Part shown: piece by piece, positions 35,491-47,311 of the stretch
Layout of the letters: each line of letters starts with the position of its first letter
Numbering within the stretch: position 1 is the first letter of the stretch
Source of the DNA: Rhytidiadelphus loreus
Lineage: Eukaryota > Streptophyta > Bryopsida > Hypnales > Hylocomiaceae
Assembly: GCA_947034895.1 (NCBI GenBank)
Contig: OX344762.1
Location: 15,294,760-15,358,759, forward strand
Direction of reading: 5' to 3'
DNA: 64,000 bases
Translations under genes and position numbers: made by a program
The notes under the pieces: generated by a model
Seen by the model: only the letters and a program-made list of their open reading frames with translations
Database searches by the model: none
Told to the model about the DNA's origin: nothing

Positions 35491-36594
35491 ATAGATTTTG
35501 AAGCATTGAGCTTAATGGCTTCCTTGTTCCTCCTGATAGTATTTGTTGAGATGTTGTGACACTTGTTTAGATGTCTCAAAGGACATCTCAATGTCAGTGT
35601 GGACATCAACTGCGATGTCCTCACATTCTTGGAGACTTTTGTACAAGCACTATAATGTTGACCTTCCTAATTTCAACAACCTCAAACTACATGTTGAGGC
35701 GTCATGACATCTTCTTAGATGTCTCAAATGACATGTGCGCATTAGTATGGATGTCGCTTGAAATGTTTGACTAAGCTAGGGACTTCTTGGCAAGCACTAC
35801 GGTGTTCATGTTCATATTAACAGTAACATGTAAATGTCTTCAGATACGTTGGTTTCATTCTGACATCGTTGTCTTCCAATACTACACTGTTTTCTTTGTG
35901 GCATAGTTGTTCTACTAGTTTAGTGAAGAGTGAGCAGCTTGAACAACAAAGTAAACAAACAAGGAAGTACTTCCTAACAATGACATTATCCGTTTATATT
36001 ATCTTATTAGTGGCTTCTTTGGAATGCACAACTGTCTTCAACATTTCATTTGTATCTAAAACACAGTGAACACTTCAAGCACTATACCTCTAGACTAAAT
36101 TCAAGCTATTTAAATGAATGACATGCATCGTTCAATTCATCCCAGTACTACACATTAATGTATCAAGATGTGTGCACTTCCTACAAAGTCATTGCAAGAA
36201 AACAAAAGAGTGCACGCGGTGCCCGATGACTAAGAATGCAACAAATTTTTTACCAAATATGCATTTAAATATTGAAGACAAGAGAAGTCATATATTGAGT
36301 TCAAAGATGGAGCTTGCATGTCTAGTATTCCTATAGAAAATGGATGTCTAACAATAATCAGTCAAAGGAATCACAATATTCATCCTCCAAATTGGACAAC
36401 AAAACCCATGATAGATACCATAGTCGACAGTGCCCTACATCTTCTAGACGTCATCATGGACATCCTTCTGATGCCTCAATCACTTGTTGGAGGCGGTCCG
36501 GACGGCGCTATCCTTCATCCTCTGACACGACATTGTCATCAAACATGTTAAGCAAGTCCTCCACGTCTTCCCTTGGACGCCGTATTGGTTATGC

Positions 36595-38830
36595 CTCTCT
36601 TGCTATTGGTTGCAGTGCTACAAAGTCGTCATCATTACGCACTACAAGCATCTCTGGCATGACATTGGTGTCGCGTCGCATTGTTCGTCTATCCCTAACA
36701 TCTATGCGGCACACCACCTTCCACCCAGAATGATGTGGATCATCCGAGAAGAAAACCTGTTGGCAATGTAGAGGAAAGGCAAATGAATCAGCATGGACCC
36801 GCCCATCCATGTGATTGAAGTTTGCAATGCTGAAGCCATATCGATCTCTCTCTATGCTTGGTTGCTGTGCGTCACGTGTCTCCCTTATCCAATCTCATAA
36901 GAGCACTATGACACAATGATTTCTATAATCTAAAACTAGTATTTCCTCAATGTATCGCACATACTCCTGCAAGGGTTCCAAAGGCCTCCCGTTGTGAAGG
37001 CTCCATCAAAGTTGACGGGAAAAACTTGCTACCACAATTGAGTCTCGTGTGACCAAACTTCCCTGAGAGTTGCAGATGCAAAAATGCTTTCCGAGACAAT
37101 ACATTTGACGGTGTAATGTTGCATCTTGTTGTGGGGTTTGCATGTATTGGACGACATTCTGTTTGACGTGACATCCAAAACATTCAACTTGTGTTAGAGT
37201 AGACGTCAACCACTTCATGAAAGGTACAAAGTCATTTAGTTTTGTTGGATACCAGACATGTCTTCTTGGATGCAAGTGCCTAAATTGTTGGCGAAAAGAT
37301 TCCTGCTGCTCCCACCTTTGGATCCTCGCTTTGATGTACTTCCCGCGCAATGAAAATTAAAAGTTTCGATCATTTACATAAAATCTGTCAAGAATGGTGC
37401 ATAGCACTTTCATTGGTAGTGTATTCAAGAAAAAATGCAAAAATATGCATGTAAGTTTGTTACTTCTTATAGTGGACATTGAAGATAGTTCCATGCTACT
37501 CATTGTCTCCAAGTTTTCAAGCATGGTGCGTTGTCAATGACAAATGCAAGTGCATACTTGCGCACTTCATCTAACATTTACTATGGTTGAGGCGCCTTGG
37601 AATGGATCACATTATTATTTGTGATGGTGTCCTCTTTAGCATCTTACACTTGTTCAACGGTTCTTTCATAATCTTTCATGTACTTTATGCAAAAACCAAG
37701 TGTGTCTTCATTTCTATATCCCTCAACTATGCTACCCGAGATGCTACCTTTTGGATGTGCGTAGGTACAAACATAGTTAGACTTCAATGTCTTCATGTAC
37801 CGACAATGCAGTGGGTCACAAACAAATAACTATTTTATGAGATGCACTGGCAAATGTGTTATAATGTTCAAGAAAGTTGTGCCTGGGAAACTCCTTCTCC
37901 TATAGACAAGTCACCATGATTACATTCTGCATGAAAGTGTCCTTCTCTGTCTCCTTTACTTCCTTGTCACAAAGTCTTTGGAACACTCTGCTAATTTTTA
38001 TGATAGCTAACTGCACATTGTCATCCAAAATGTTTCGAACCACCACCGGTAGAATCTACAACAAAACAGATGCAAGAGCATTAGTTAACTATCCATCTTG
38101 ATGTTCACATAGACATTTCCAAATGCACCTAGACATTGACAAAGATATCTGTCATTGCGCAAATGGCATTGGTTGCCTCCAAAGGTCTTCCGTAGGATAC
38201 TCTTGTGTATGCCAAATCTTGGCATATGATTGCATTGCCGCCAAAGAAGACAATACTATCAAGTGCGGGCCAGTGCAATGTTGTCACTGATGTCCTGGAC
38301 AACACGTCCTGTCTCTACGAGCACTTTCACAACAAACTATATATGATATACTTAGAAATCAATAAAAGTTTGTGCTTTGAAGAAGGGCGTGTGGTTTGTA
38401 GGTAGACACTACATTCTTTTTACAAAAAACGACAAAGGCGATGGAGACACACAAACATCAAAAGCACCACCTTTGCCATGGACCTATACATTCTTTCAAT
38501 TGTGGAATTTGCATGACCTAGTACTATTGTGAATAAAATAAATACTTCTAAGGCAATTGATTTTAGTGTGTCTTTTTTGTTGCATGAGTGTGTAGTAGTC
38601 ATGTGTTTTCATGTTTTATAGTTGGCATCCCTATCGCATTTGTGAATTGCACTAACATAGTTTGTAAGGGTGCGTTACTGCGTATGTTGCACACTATGGC
38701 TATGAACTTAGCTTTTTCCTGCATGGTCAAGATGTGAGGTGCATGTGGCATGTGGAAATCATCATTGTGTTGCCTTGGCGCTTGCAACCTGATTTCTTCA
38801 CAAATTCCTAGATCCTCGGCATCCACATGA
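36595..38830 (-). pseudogene. Decayed CACTA transposase (Tnp2) gene
   Basis: Read leftward, fragments follow Tnp2 order. At 38826-38600 is a frame with LGICEEIRLQAP, MQEKAKFIAIVCNI and TIKHENT, the last equivalent to the KSHD site. At about 38050-37870 come PVVVRNILDDNVQLAIIKIS, FQRLCDKEV and EKEFPRHNF, like the LLPVAIR ... LE..FPP.FF core. 37350-37006 matches the region before the C-terminal domain. 36970-36600 has EYVRYIEEILVLDYRNHCVI and FPLHCQQVFFSDDPHHSGWK, the DUF4216-like C-terminal domain. Frames are broken by stops, including TAG at 37900-37902 and a TGA after the VIVLL stretch, and by indels. It cannot make a full transposase. Confidence 0.85.
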
Positions 38831-40340
38831 TTGCTTAGCTATCATTCATTGAAAGCAACGTCTTTAAAATATTTTTGCATAAATTTTTCTCACAGTGTAT
38901 GACATCCAACATGTGTTGTTCTAGGAGATCTTGCAAAAGAAAAGGTAAAACATGTCAGAAGTAGAAAAATCCACATGCATGCTTTGCCTTATTAGATGTT
39001 GTATTGAACAAAAGAAAGCCTACAAAGAGATTGGCTACAGACGTCATGTCTAACAACAACATCAGTACTGAGTCCAAACAAACGTTATCACCAACGTCAG
39101 CATCGCCTCCTTCATCCTCTATCATGACTGCATTTTTAATATCCCATATCGTTTGTCATTCTTCCCACCACCTTTCTTGTATAATATCTCATCTTCTTCC
39201 CTCCCTATAATTACAACAAGGTGCACTTAGAGCTTTTATTTTGATCTAATTATCAAATATTGTGTATTATGTATGATAAATTATTTTTGTATATATGATG
39301 TATGTATGTATTTTATATTATGCATGATGTATGTATGTATTTTATATTATGTATCATGTATGTATATATTTTATACTATGTGTGTTGTATTATGTATGTA
39401 TGTATTTTATATTATGTATGGTGTATATAGTATGGTACAAGTATAGTATATTATGTATGAAATTTTATACAATTTTTATATAGAGGGCATCATGATATGG
39501 ACATGTACATTATGTAAGACATATGATTGTTTTTCTAGACATCATGCTAGATAGTAAACTACTTTGCTTAATACATTAATGTCAAATGTGATATCATTTT
39601 GTACATCGGCTATATTATTTTGGATATTCTATGCTTTCTCTGATGTTGATGAAACAGTGCAGAAAATGCTCACGGTGACATCGTTGTGTCTAGTTTACTT
39701 TGTAGGGATGCACGCGGAAACGTCCAAGCCAGTTGCGAGGGTTCTGTATAGTGTACGCTATTGCTTTCAAAGCTACGCCCCATGTCACAAACAACATCCA
39801 TAGGGACGATACAAAAGTCATGGACATGTCGCATTTGGTACAATGAAAATCAAAGTCGACGTCTCTCTTCACAGTGTACGTAACGAGAACAACGTCTAGA
39901 ATGACAACATGACATCGTTGCAGATATAGAATGTCTACTAAGATGTCTTCACAAACATCCTAGAAGACAATATGATGTCTGTGAGGTCATCATTTATGAC
40001 AGAGTAGCATTCCTTCCAGACTTGTTTTCGGGCCCCAAAAGGCCAAAACAATGCCACGTCACATCCAAAAAATAAGCCACGTCAACATGAGTACATGACA
40101 CGTCACTTACGGATAATGGATGAAAAAAAATCCTACTTGGCTTCCCACACTCACATGGCATGACAAATGGCACAATTTCAGAACCCCGTTGACCAATGTT
40201 TTTTTTGACATCAGGCCCTAGACATGTGGATGTCTAGGTAGATTTTTGATGTTTTTGCCATGTCTTAATGAACGCAAAAATTTGGATGTCTGATAGGACG
40301 TAGACGGACATCACTCCAAACATGAGCATGCAGAATTTGC
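38831..40340. other. CACTA right subterminal region
   Basis: No gene seen. It contains an AT-rich microsatellite-like stretch (about 39240-39460, ATGTATGTATTTTATATT units) and then a region dense in GACATC, GATGTC and CACGTCA motifs (39880-40330). Repeated short motifs near the ends are typical transposase-binding sites of CACTA elements; here that role is inference. Confidence 0.6.
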
Positions 40341-40342
40341 GT

Positions 40343-40371
40343 GTCAAAAAAAACATGGGTTTCTTATAGTG
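40343..40371 (-). repeat. CACTA right terminal inverted repeat
   Basis: Ends TTTCTTATAGTG; reverse complement of the left terminus at 223-251. Followed by ATTGTT, which also precedes the left terminus. Confidence 0.88.
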
Positions 40372-40671
40372 ATTGTTATAGTTTGTTGGGATGGATTGTA
40401 GACATATTATGCGGATCGGGCAAAATTTATTGGATTTTGTCTTAGGACGGTATTGTTGGCTATTGGGGGAACTCAATGAGCAATTGAAAAATAGATCATA
40501 GGGGTGGAAGCCCATCTTTTGGGCAAAATCAAGGCATTAGAAGGAAAATTGGAAGGAAAATCGAGGTGGTAAAAGGAAAATTGGAAGGGATTGGAGGTAG
40601 GCTAGATGCGCACAAATCACTTCTTCAGGATATCCGCAGTATATGCAAACTACAGATAAAGATGGTGGCAT
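40372..40671 (+). repeat. Right part of interrupted repeat copy A
   Basis: Continues copy A after the CACTA insertion. It shares 'gggcaaaatcaaggcatt', 'aaggaaaattggaaggga', 'aggctagatgc' and 'gatatccgc' with copy B on the opposite strand. It encodes a lysine/glutamate/isoleucine-rich coiled-coil-like stretch and is interrupted at 40672 by a MITE. Confidence 0.85.
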
Positions 40672-40885
40672 CACTAGAAGAACCCCATGTTTTTTGTAAT
40701 GAACCCTGATTTTTTCTGACGGACTTTTTTTGATGTCTAAATTGACACTTAGCTATTTTTATGTTTTCAATGATCTTTGGATGTCATGAAAAACATAAAA
40801 ATAGCTAAATGTCAACCCTGACATCAAAAAAGATATGTCAGAAAAAATCAGGGCTCGTCACAAAAAACATGAATTTCTTCTAGTG
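40672..40885. mobile_element. 214-bp CACTA-type MITE
   Basis: Begins CACTAGAAGAACCCCATG and ends ATGAATTTCTTCTAGTG, with CAT on both sides (40669-40671 and 40886-40888) as target duplication. A second inner inverted repeat includes 'atagctatttttatgttt'-type arms. Its ends resemble those of the large CACTA element, so that family could have mobilised it. Non-coding. Confidence 0.9.
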
Positions 40886-40888
40886 CAT

Positions 40889-41650
40889 GTCCGTCCAAGT
40901 TGACAAACAAGCTGTTTAGTCCATCAAAAAAATAATAATAATTTTTAGATGGCATAGATGGCCTGAGGAAATGATATTTGGCCACTTGTTATAGTAGTTT
41001 TGCTTATAAAACAATGCAAACCCCTCCTACCATCAAAACTAGCCTCCAAAGCTGCTAGAACTACATTCTTCTATCGAACTACTTACTACTGAAGTAATTT
41101 GAGCAAGACTTTTAAATCATTGGTCAAGTTCTTCAACACCTTTGCATGTAGTTTGTCTGTATCGCGGATATCTTGGAGAAGTATTTCGTGAGCATCTAGC
41201 CTATCTCCAATCCCTAAATCCCTTCCAATTTTCCTTCTACCGCCTTGATTTTGCCTTTCAATTTCTTTTTTGACGCCTCAATTTTGCCTTCCAATGCCTT
41301 GATTTTGCCCAAAACCTTGCCTTCCACCTCTACAATTTGCTTCTCCATTGCCCATTGTGTTCCCCCAGGAACTAGCAATACTGTCCCCAAGTAAAACCCA
41401 ACCGGTTTCGACTAGTCTGCATGATAGGTTTGCAATCACCCCACCACCCCACCAACATAAGGACCACCAAAATGTATTGTAAACTACCAAAACTAAAGGA
41501 CACAAACCTACATGTATAGTAACAAATTTATCCACCATCGCCATCTTCGTTGCCGCAGCGTGATTCTCCATCGTCGTGGAAAGTTGGCGCTTTGTAACAT
41601 TCACAACAATCCGAGAAATTAGGCGGCCTACCATTTTAGAATTTGTAGCA
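40889..41650 (-). repeat. Uninterrupted repeat copy B, inverted relative to copy A
   Basis: On the minus strand this reads through the point where copy A is broken: 'ggtccttatgttggt' near 41450-41465 aligns with copy A 'ggtctttattgtt'. One frame (41634-41278) starts MVGRLISRIVVNV and becomes a coiled-coil-rich stretch (GKIKALEGKIEASKKKLKG), then is broken by stops; another frame continues with IRDTDKLHAKVLKNLTNDLK. No known family; possibly a structural protein of another element. It serves as the empty-site reference for the CACTA insertion. Confidence 0.8.
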
Positions 41651-42599
41651 ACAAATTGAAAGAAAGAAATTCACGAGGATGGACAAATCCGCCTAACCTT
41701 ATATCCATGGCTTAAGAACCCATGATTCAGCTTCTATAGAGAACCCACAATCCAGCTCGAGAATCCACAACTCCGAAGTACTCTTAATAGAGAGCGGAGC
41801 AATTCGAGACGGAGAACGACAGATCATTAGAAAAAGCTTGCGTTCTTTTGAATTTTCTGACTTCAAAGTTGATGGACTTTGTTAGACATCCTTTGTAACA
41901 AGTCGTGTTTTTATGTCAACAATGACATTTAATGTAACATCAAGATGGAAAGCCTGCGTCTTCGTTGTCCGTCTTGTCGTTGTCCGTCTCGAGTTGCTCC
42001 GCTCTCAATTAGAGTCTTGCGTTCTCGACCGAACCGTGGGTTCTCGATGAATGCTAGAACCCTAACACTAAAATTCTATGGAAGCAGGAGCAATTCCAAT
42101 TCCAATCATTTTGAATCATCACCACGCTAGAATGTGAAGAGGTCGAAGCTCAACCACCCAAATTGCACAGCGTTTTGCACAATTCTTACTGTGCGTTCAA
42201 AAATTCTTTGCGCATGACACGTAAATCCCACCGCATGTCCGCTCAGTCGTCGTCTACATAGAATAGACCTTCACCTAACTTAGCTCTCAAGAAGGAGACC
42301 TAATCTCCATAACCGCATACAAAAGAAGGTGAAAGCACATACCAGCACGCAATACCCAAGTACACCAGCCAAAGATCTGGTGATGGACGCACTGGCAAGC
42401 TCTACACGTGAACCAAAAGAAAATGCAGGTCAAAGAATCCAGGAGCAGGGTTGTTCGCTGCGACAGCGCGACACCGCGACAGACAGACGTCGCGCGACGT
42501 CTAGTAGAGCTCGCGCGACGTCACGAAAAGTCAAATTTACCTTTGACTTTACAGGAAATTACCCCCCTCCAGGTGGATGCCACATGGCATCCACTTGGC
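41651..42599. other. No gene seen
   Basis: Mixed sequence with only short frames. 42460-42535 has several CGCGCGACGTC-like motifs (near 42488 and 42512) just before the GC-rich array. Confidence 0.5.
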
Positions 42600-42930
42600 A
42601 AACTGGAGGGCGCGTACGGGTAGGAGAGTGCGGGTAGGGGCGACTACGGGTGGGCGAGGGCGACTGCGGGTGGGCGACTGCGGATTTCTGAGGGAGACCG
42701 CGGGTGGGCGACTGCAGGTTTGGTAGGGAGACCGCGGGTTCAAGAAGTGTTCTTGGGTGGGCGACCGCGGGTGCGCAAAAGGTACCTAGACCCGGTGGTG
42801 GACCCGAAGTCGCCCAATTTGGACCCGTTGTCGCCCTCTCGAGACCCGTTGTCACCCATGTCGGACCCGCAGTCGCCCTACCCAGACCCGCAGTCGCTGG
42901 ATACGCAGTTGCCCTATCCGTACTCGCCCC
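42600..42930. repeat. GC-rich short-motif array 1
   Basis: About 14 copies or near copies of GGCGACTGCGGGT (also GACCGCGGGT), forward from 42640 to 42775 and reverse (ACCCGCAGTCGCCC) from 42795 to 42915. It ends about 180 bp before the RING-protein ATG. Confidence 0.88.
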
Positions 42931-42952
42931 CCTAGACCGAAGTCACTCGCCC

Positions 42953-42958
42953 TATATA
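42953..42958 (+). promoter_or_regulatory. Candidate TATA box of the RING gene
   Basis: TATATA within CCCTATATAGCC, about 155 bp before the ATG, between the GC array and the shared promoter block. A TATA-like string alone is weak evidence. Confidence 0.35.
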
Positions 42959-43003
42959 GCCAGTAGCCCATCATCATGCTATCACCTTCATTTTCCATTG
43001 AGG

Positions 43004-43043
43004 CTTTCTGTCTTGCAACCTTTGTTGGCTGCATGCGTGACCC
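43004..43043 (+). promoter_or_regulatory. Shared promoter block, RING gene copy
   Basis: CTTTCTGTCTTGCAACC followed by TTGGCTGCATGCGTGACCC, a diverged version of the block seen before four other genes here. It ends about 70 bp before the ATG. Confidence 0.55.
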
Positions 43044-43113
43044 TTTTGGATAATATATATACTATTTTTTGCTATCATTTGGTTCTTAGAATTTTGCGAC
43101 GTCCGCAAATCTC

Positions 43114-45639
43114 ATGGCAACTGGAGGTAGCAGTGATGGGTCCCTTCCGGTTTTTTCCACTGTACGCTCTCCTAGTGCAATTAGGAAGGCTGCCAAAGAC
43201 AAGACTAGAAAAAGGAGGGGTAACATTCACAAGAAGCGATGGCATGTGTTGAACAATGATAACCACCTAGCTTTCAAAGAGTGGAACGAGGAGCCAGAGC
43301 CTTGGAGTATGCAGGTGTGTGAAGACTACATTGAATGGTGTCACATCAGGAAGTTCTTTCCGGCATGGCGCCATCATCACAACCGACACAATAACAAGGC
43401 AAATTTGAAGTATTGTGAAAATCCAGCTTTCATACGAAGGTGTTTAGAATTGTGGCAGGTCCTCTACAAAACCCCTTTTGTAGATAGGAATGAGGCCCCT
43501 TTGTTCATTGCTAGAGGTGCCTATGCTGAGGTCGCCTTGAACAAACAAGTTGACTGGACCACGATTAAAGAAAGTACCTACGTGGAGCGTCCAGAAGTTG
43601 GAATAATTCCAAGAGGGGTTCTCAAATTTCCGGAGGGTGGACTTGGGCCTTTTCGAAGTGATCCACAAAACAAAGAAACTCAAAAGGTGGACACGGAAGA
43701 ATCAGAAGAGGATAATGATTCAGATGGCACACGGATTCCTAAGCTTGTACGAGTGAAAGAGTAGATTATCACCCCCGTCCAAGTTCCAGTTCCAGTTCCA
43801 GTTCCAGTTCCAGTTCCAGTTCCAGATCCAAATGTTCAAGCCGCTTCATCATCGCGGGGAAAGAAGATGAAACATCCTGCGAAGGTGCGACGGTCCACCA
43901 CGAAAATTAGATTGGCATCAGCCTCAACCACAATTGCGACTCCAATCTTGCCACCATAAGACGCCAGCAACGTCTTCGACTTTGCTTTAAGTGACGACTC
44001 ACCCGTATGTGCCACAAGTCACATTCCCATTCCACAGTCTGAATCTGATGTTGTTCACAATGCGATGACGTTGGCGAAGGCTCTCGACCTCTTGAAGACC
44101 AAGGATACACAAATTGCAACCTTAGAAGGTGATGTGAAGAAATGGCGGTCTACATGTGAACAAAAAAATGCTCTCATTTCTCAACAATCCAAAGAATTAC
44201 AAGGCCTTCGAGAAAAAGAGCGTCAGACTTTCACATTGTCGGACATGGACGAAACCTTTGTTGAGCAGGATCCACATCACTTGGACAAGCTTGTTGGGGA
44301 CCTCACCAGCGATGTCATTCACCTTTCTCCCCCTGCCAAGCGTACGAAGCGTTCTTCAATTCTTCCAATGGCACCACTTCCGTTCGTCTCAAGAGATTCT
44401 AGCAATCCGCACGTTGATGGTTTGCAAGGGACTCAGAATTCACTTTCGTTTCCTGCCATTCCACATCTACAATCATCAAAGGAACTTGATTTGGCTGAGG
44501 AAAATAGAATGCTTCGAGAGAAGTTGGCAGTGTTGGCAGCGACATACTATCATTGGAAGGTCGCGTGCATTCTCTCCGTGGATCGATCTCAACAAGTTGC
44601 GAAAGAGGTAGACAAAGTTTTGAAGAACTTTGTAGCAAATGCCCCTAAACGAGAGAATGGATTGACATCATGGGCATTGATGGAGGACATGTTTCCGGAT
44701 AACATGTCCATGCTTGACGTGGCGGAAAAAAATGTCATAGATTGGGCACAAAATGGTTGGGACCATGGAAATCAGATGTCTAGTCACTTCAACGAAAAAG
44801 ACCAAAGTCTATTGTGGCCAAAGCCAGCTCATTTCGTCTTGGATCATACCAAATGCCCCATATGTCTAGAACAATTTGGGCCAGAAGGAGGATGGGCACT
44901 TGGATCATGTACACATGTGTACCATCCTCAGTGTCTCATCACTCAATGTCTGATTAGACGACGATGTGTGATTTGTGCAACACCATTCCATGATCACTTG
45001 TATACCATGTTCAACTTGATGACTTACATGCCACCTTCTTGGGAACACAATAGAGACACGACGGCAGAGACACGATTTTGGGGACGAGACTTGCTTTGGA
45101 GTTGGCGAGAAGGCCTACATGATCAAGAAATGGGAGCTGCTGCCTCACAATTGAATTGGGAAACGGACCCGCATGAAATTCTAAGAGTGGCATTCAACCT
45201 TATGGGAAAAGGAGCTCACAATGCAGGGAAGAGGGCGGTTTTTTTTCAATGCCTTGGTGGATATTTTGATAAGACATCCCAAACCTTCAAGTGGGGTGCT
45301 CATCCGGAAGGACACCGTTGGAATTTTGAAGGTGAACAAGGGGCTAATCGTGATGAAAATGCCACTCCAGAAGACTTGAATAGTATGGCTTACCTCGACT
45401 CAACATACGGGCCTTATTATCAAAGCCAAGCACTCAATTATCTATTGGAGTTACACTCTCCGCAAACTAAAAGGACACTTGAAGCTCTCAAGAACTCCAA
45501 TGTCTTGGAATCTATTTTAGAAGCAGATGGACCTGCTTCAAGGACTCGTGCTAAGAAGAAACTCGTTGTTGGAGAGTCCAATGATTATGAACAAGGTGCA
45601 ACGAGTGGTTCTCATAACAATCCAATGGACTTGAACTAA
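43114..45639 (+). pseudogene. RING-H2 protein with shared N-terminal domain; two in-frame stops
   Basis: One frame of 842 codons runs from ATG 43114 to TAA 45637-45639, broken only by TAG at 43762-43764 and TAA at 43957-43959; the sequence between and after them stays protein-like. The N-terminal domain (about residues 25-160) holds EPEPWSMQVCEDYIEWCHIR and NNKANLKYC and matches the genes at 47.3 and 57.9 kb. A VP-repeat linker, an acidic stretch and a coiled coil (about 44077-44220) follow. Then comes a RING-H2 motif (44854-44980; CPICLEQF, CTHVYHPQC, CVIC), which in other proteins gives ubiquitin-ligase activity. The C-terminal third is unrecognised. Intronless. Whether the stops are bypassed, spliced out or simply kill the gene cannot be told. 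Confidence 0.75.
43782..43830 (+). repeat. CCAGTT hexamer run
   Basis: About eight tandem GTTCCA units encode Val-Pro repeats in frame within the RING-protein linker. Confidence 0.85.
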
Positions 45640-47311
45640 ATATTTCTATGAGATACTTACTTCAACGGTGGTTCTAGTTAATCGTAGTAGTATACAAGAT
45701 GTAAGGCCCATAGTATAAGGGCCATAGTATATCCATACTCGCACAATGTAGTACTCTAGCAAAAGTTAGGGTTCAGATGTTGGCTTCTAAAACTATACCG
45801 CCTTGGCTGTGTATTGTACTACTATGCTTATGGACAACAACCTTCTATTGCTTTGGTTTTGAAGGTTTGGGCATACTTATACATTTGTAGCCTAAAATGT
45901 AATTGGTGAAATGCAAATACATTTGTTGTAATGCCTCGCACAATGATTCCATACACGGTCCCCACAAAATTGCTATCTTCAAATCTTTTAATGAATTTTT
46001 TCCTTTTGGATTTTTTTCTCATACAATATGTTTTGGTTTACATGGAAAAATTTGATTCATTCCATTCAGATTTTTTATGAGAAAGTTATGGACCATTTTC
46101 TTTGGCGGGCAACTTGAGTCTACAGCTTCTTCTTTTAAAAGTTGCTTGTAGGATTTGTTTCTCCAGGCAATTTCTACAATCTAAAAAAAAATTAGGTCCG
46201 GTCACATAGTTAACTTCACTTGATAGCACACTCTCACCATTTTCATTTCATTTTAGAGATATTCATTATTTAAATTTTACAACTACATCTTACCTACTTC
46301 TACTCAACAATTTCTTAAAGTATCCAAAATTGTTTTTGAAAATTGTTTTTTTCCCACACATAACCATAGGATCTTACACCTTACTAGTATGAGAATGTGT
46401 GGAAAAAATTTCAGAATTTTTCATCTTACAGATTGCAAGATATCCGCATTTAGAGTGAAAAAAACAATTTTTTCAGCACATTGCTGGACTACATTATTTG
46501 ACTTTTAACATTTTTCACTTTAATTTCTTGCACTACAGAGTTTTGAGCTTTAAACAAATATAGTGGAGAATTGAGTTGAGAGTCTAAATAAAAAAAAGGT
46601 TTTCAAAAAAACTTAATTTTCATTCTTAAAAAACTTGTAGAATAGAAGTACATATGAGATTGAATGAAAATCTATTTTCTTTCTAAGATAGAATTAAAAT
46701 GCACTAATCCCCACAGTCAAATTGTTGTTGCAAGCAAACTAAACCATGTCAAACTTCTTTTCTTGAACAATTGCCAAAATTGCGTTCCTAAATTAATCTT
46801 ACAAGGTATTTTTCCCACCAGAAGCTCTAATTGCCCAATAAACAAGATTGTCCATAACTTTCTCATAAAATATCCAAATGAAATGAAAAAAAGCTTTCCG
46901 GATAGACAAAATTATAATCTATGAGGGAAAAAAACTTAGAAAAATAAATTCAAATGCTTGTCACATTTTTTTGCTGCCCATTCTCCCCTGCTTTGGAGTT
47001 TGGACTATATGGGCATAACTTTTGTTCCCGGGCACCGATTGGAAAAAAAGTTATATTACCACAAAGGTAATCGTTTTTTCTATCTTCAAATAAAGTTTCA
47101 AAAATTCAGTCCCAAATTTCAGCCCGTAGGTACCATCTCTGACATCCATTCTTGCAAAGACACCAAATTCATAGCCCTCGTATTCAAAATATAATAAAAA
47201 CATATGTACATTTCAAAAACAAAGATGTGAATTTCTTTATTCCACAAAACCTTTGGAAAATCAAAAATTGGAAGGCCAAATTGTTTTTTTCTACCACACT
47301 AGATCCAACCA
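45640..47311. other. AT-rich intergenic stretch
   Basis: No gene seen. It separates the convergent RING gene and coiled-coil gene. Long runs of A and T; short frames only. Confidence 0.55.

Larger units (their letters stand above)
223..40371. mobile_element. CACTA (En/Spm-type) transposon, split by a nested giant element
   Basis: The left end reads CACTATAAGAAACCCGTG and the right end, reverse-complemented from 40371, reads CACTATAAGAAACCCATG; the similarity runs on for about 28 bases. ATTGTT lies directly outside both ends (217-222 and 40372-40377). The host repeat continues in register across the insertion, as the uninterrupted paralogue near 41455-41460 shows. Own sequence is about 5.3 kb (223-444 plus 35277-40371); the rest is the nested element. 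The right part contains a decayed Tnp2 gene on the minus strand and many GACATC/GATGTC motifs near the end. CACTA elements normally give 3-bp target duplications, so the 6-bp repeat is unusual. Confidence 0.88.

Noticed and set aside
35641..35660. Another CACTA left end (CACTATAATG)
   Set aside because: Similarity ends after CACTATAA and no facing terminus with a matching duplication was found.
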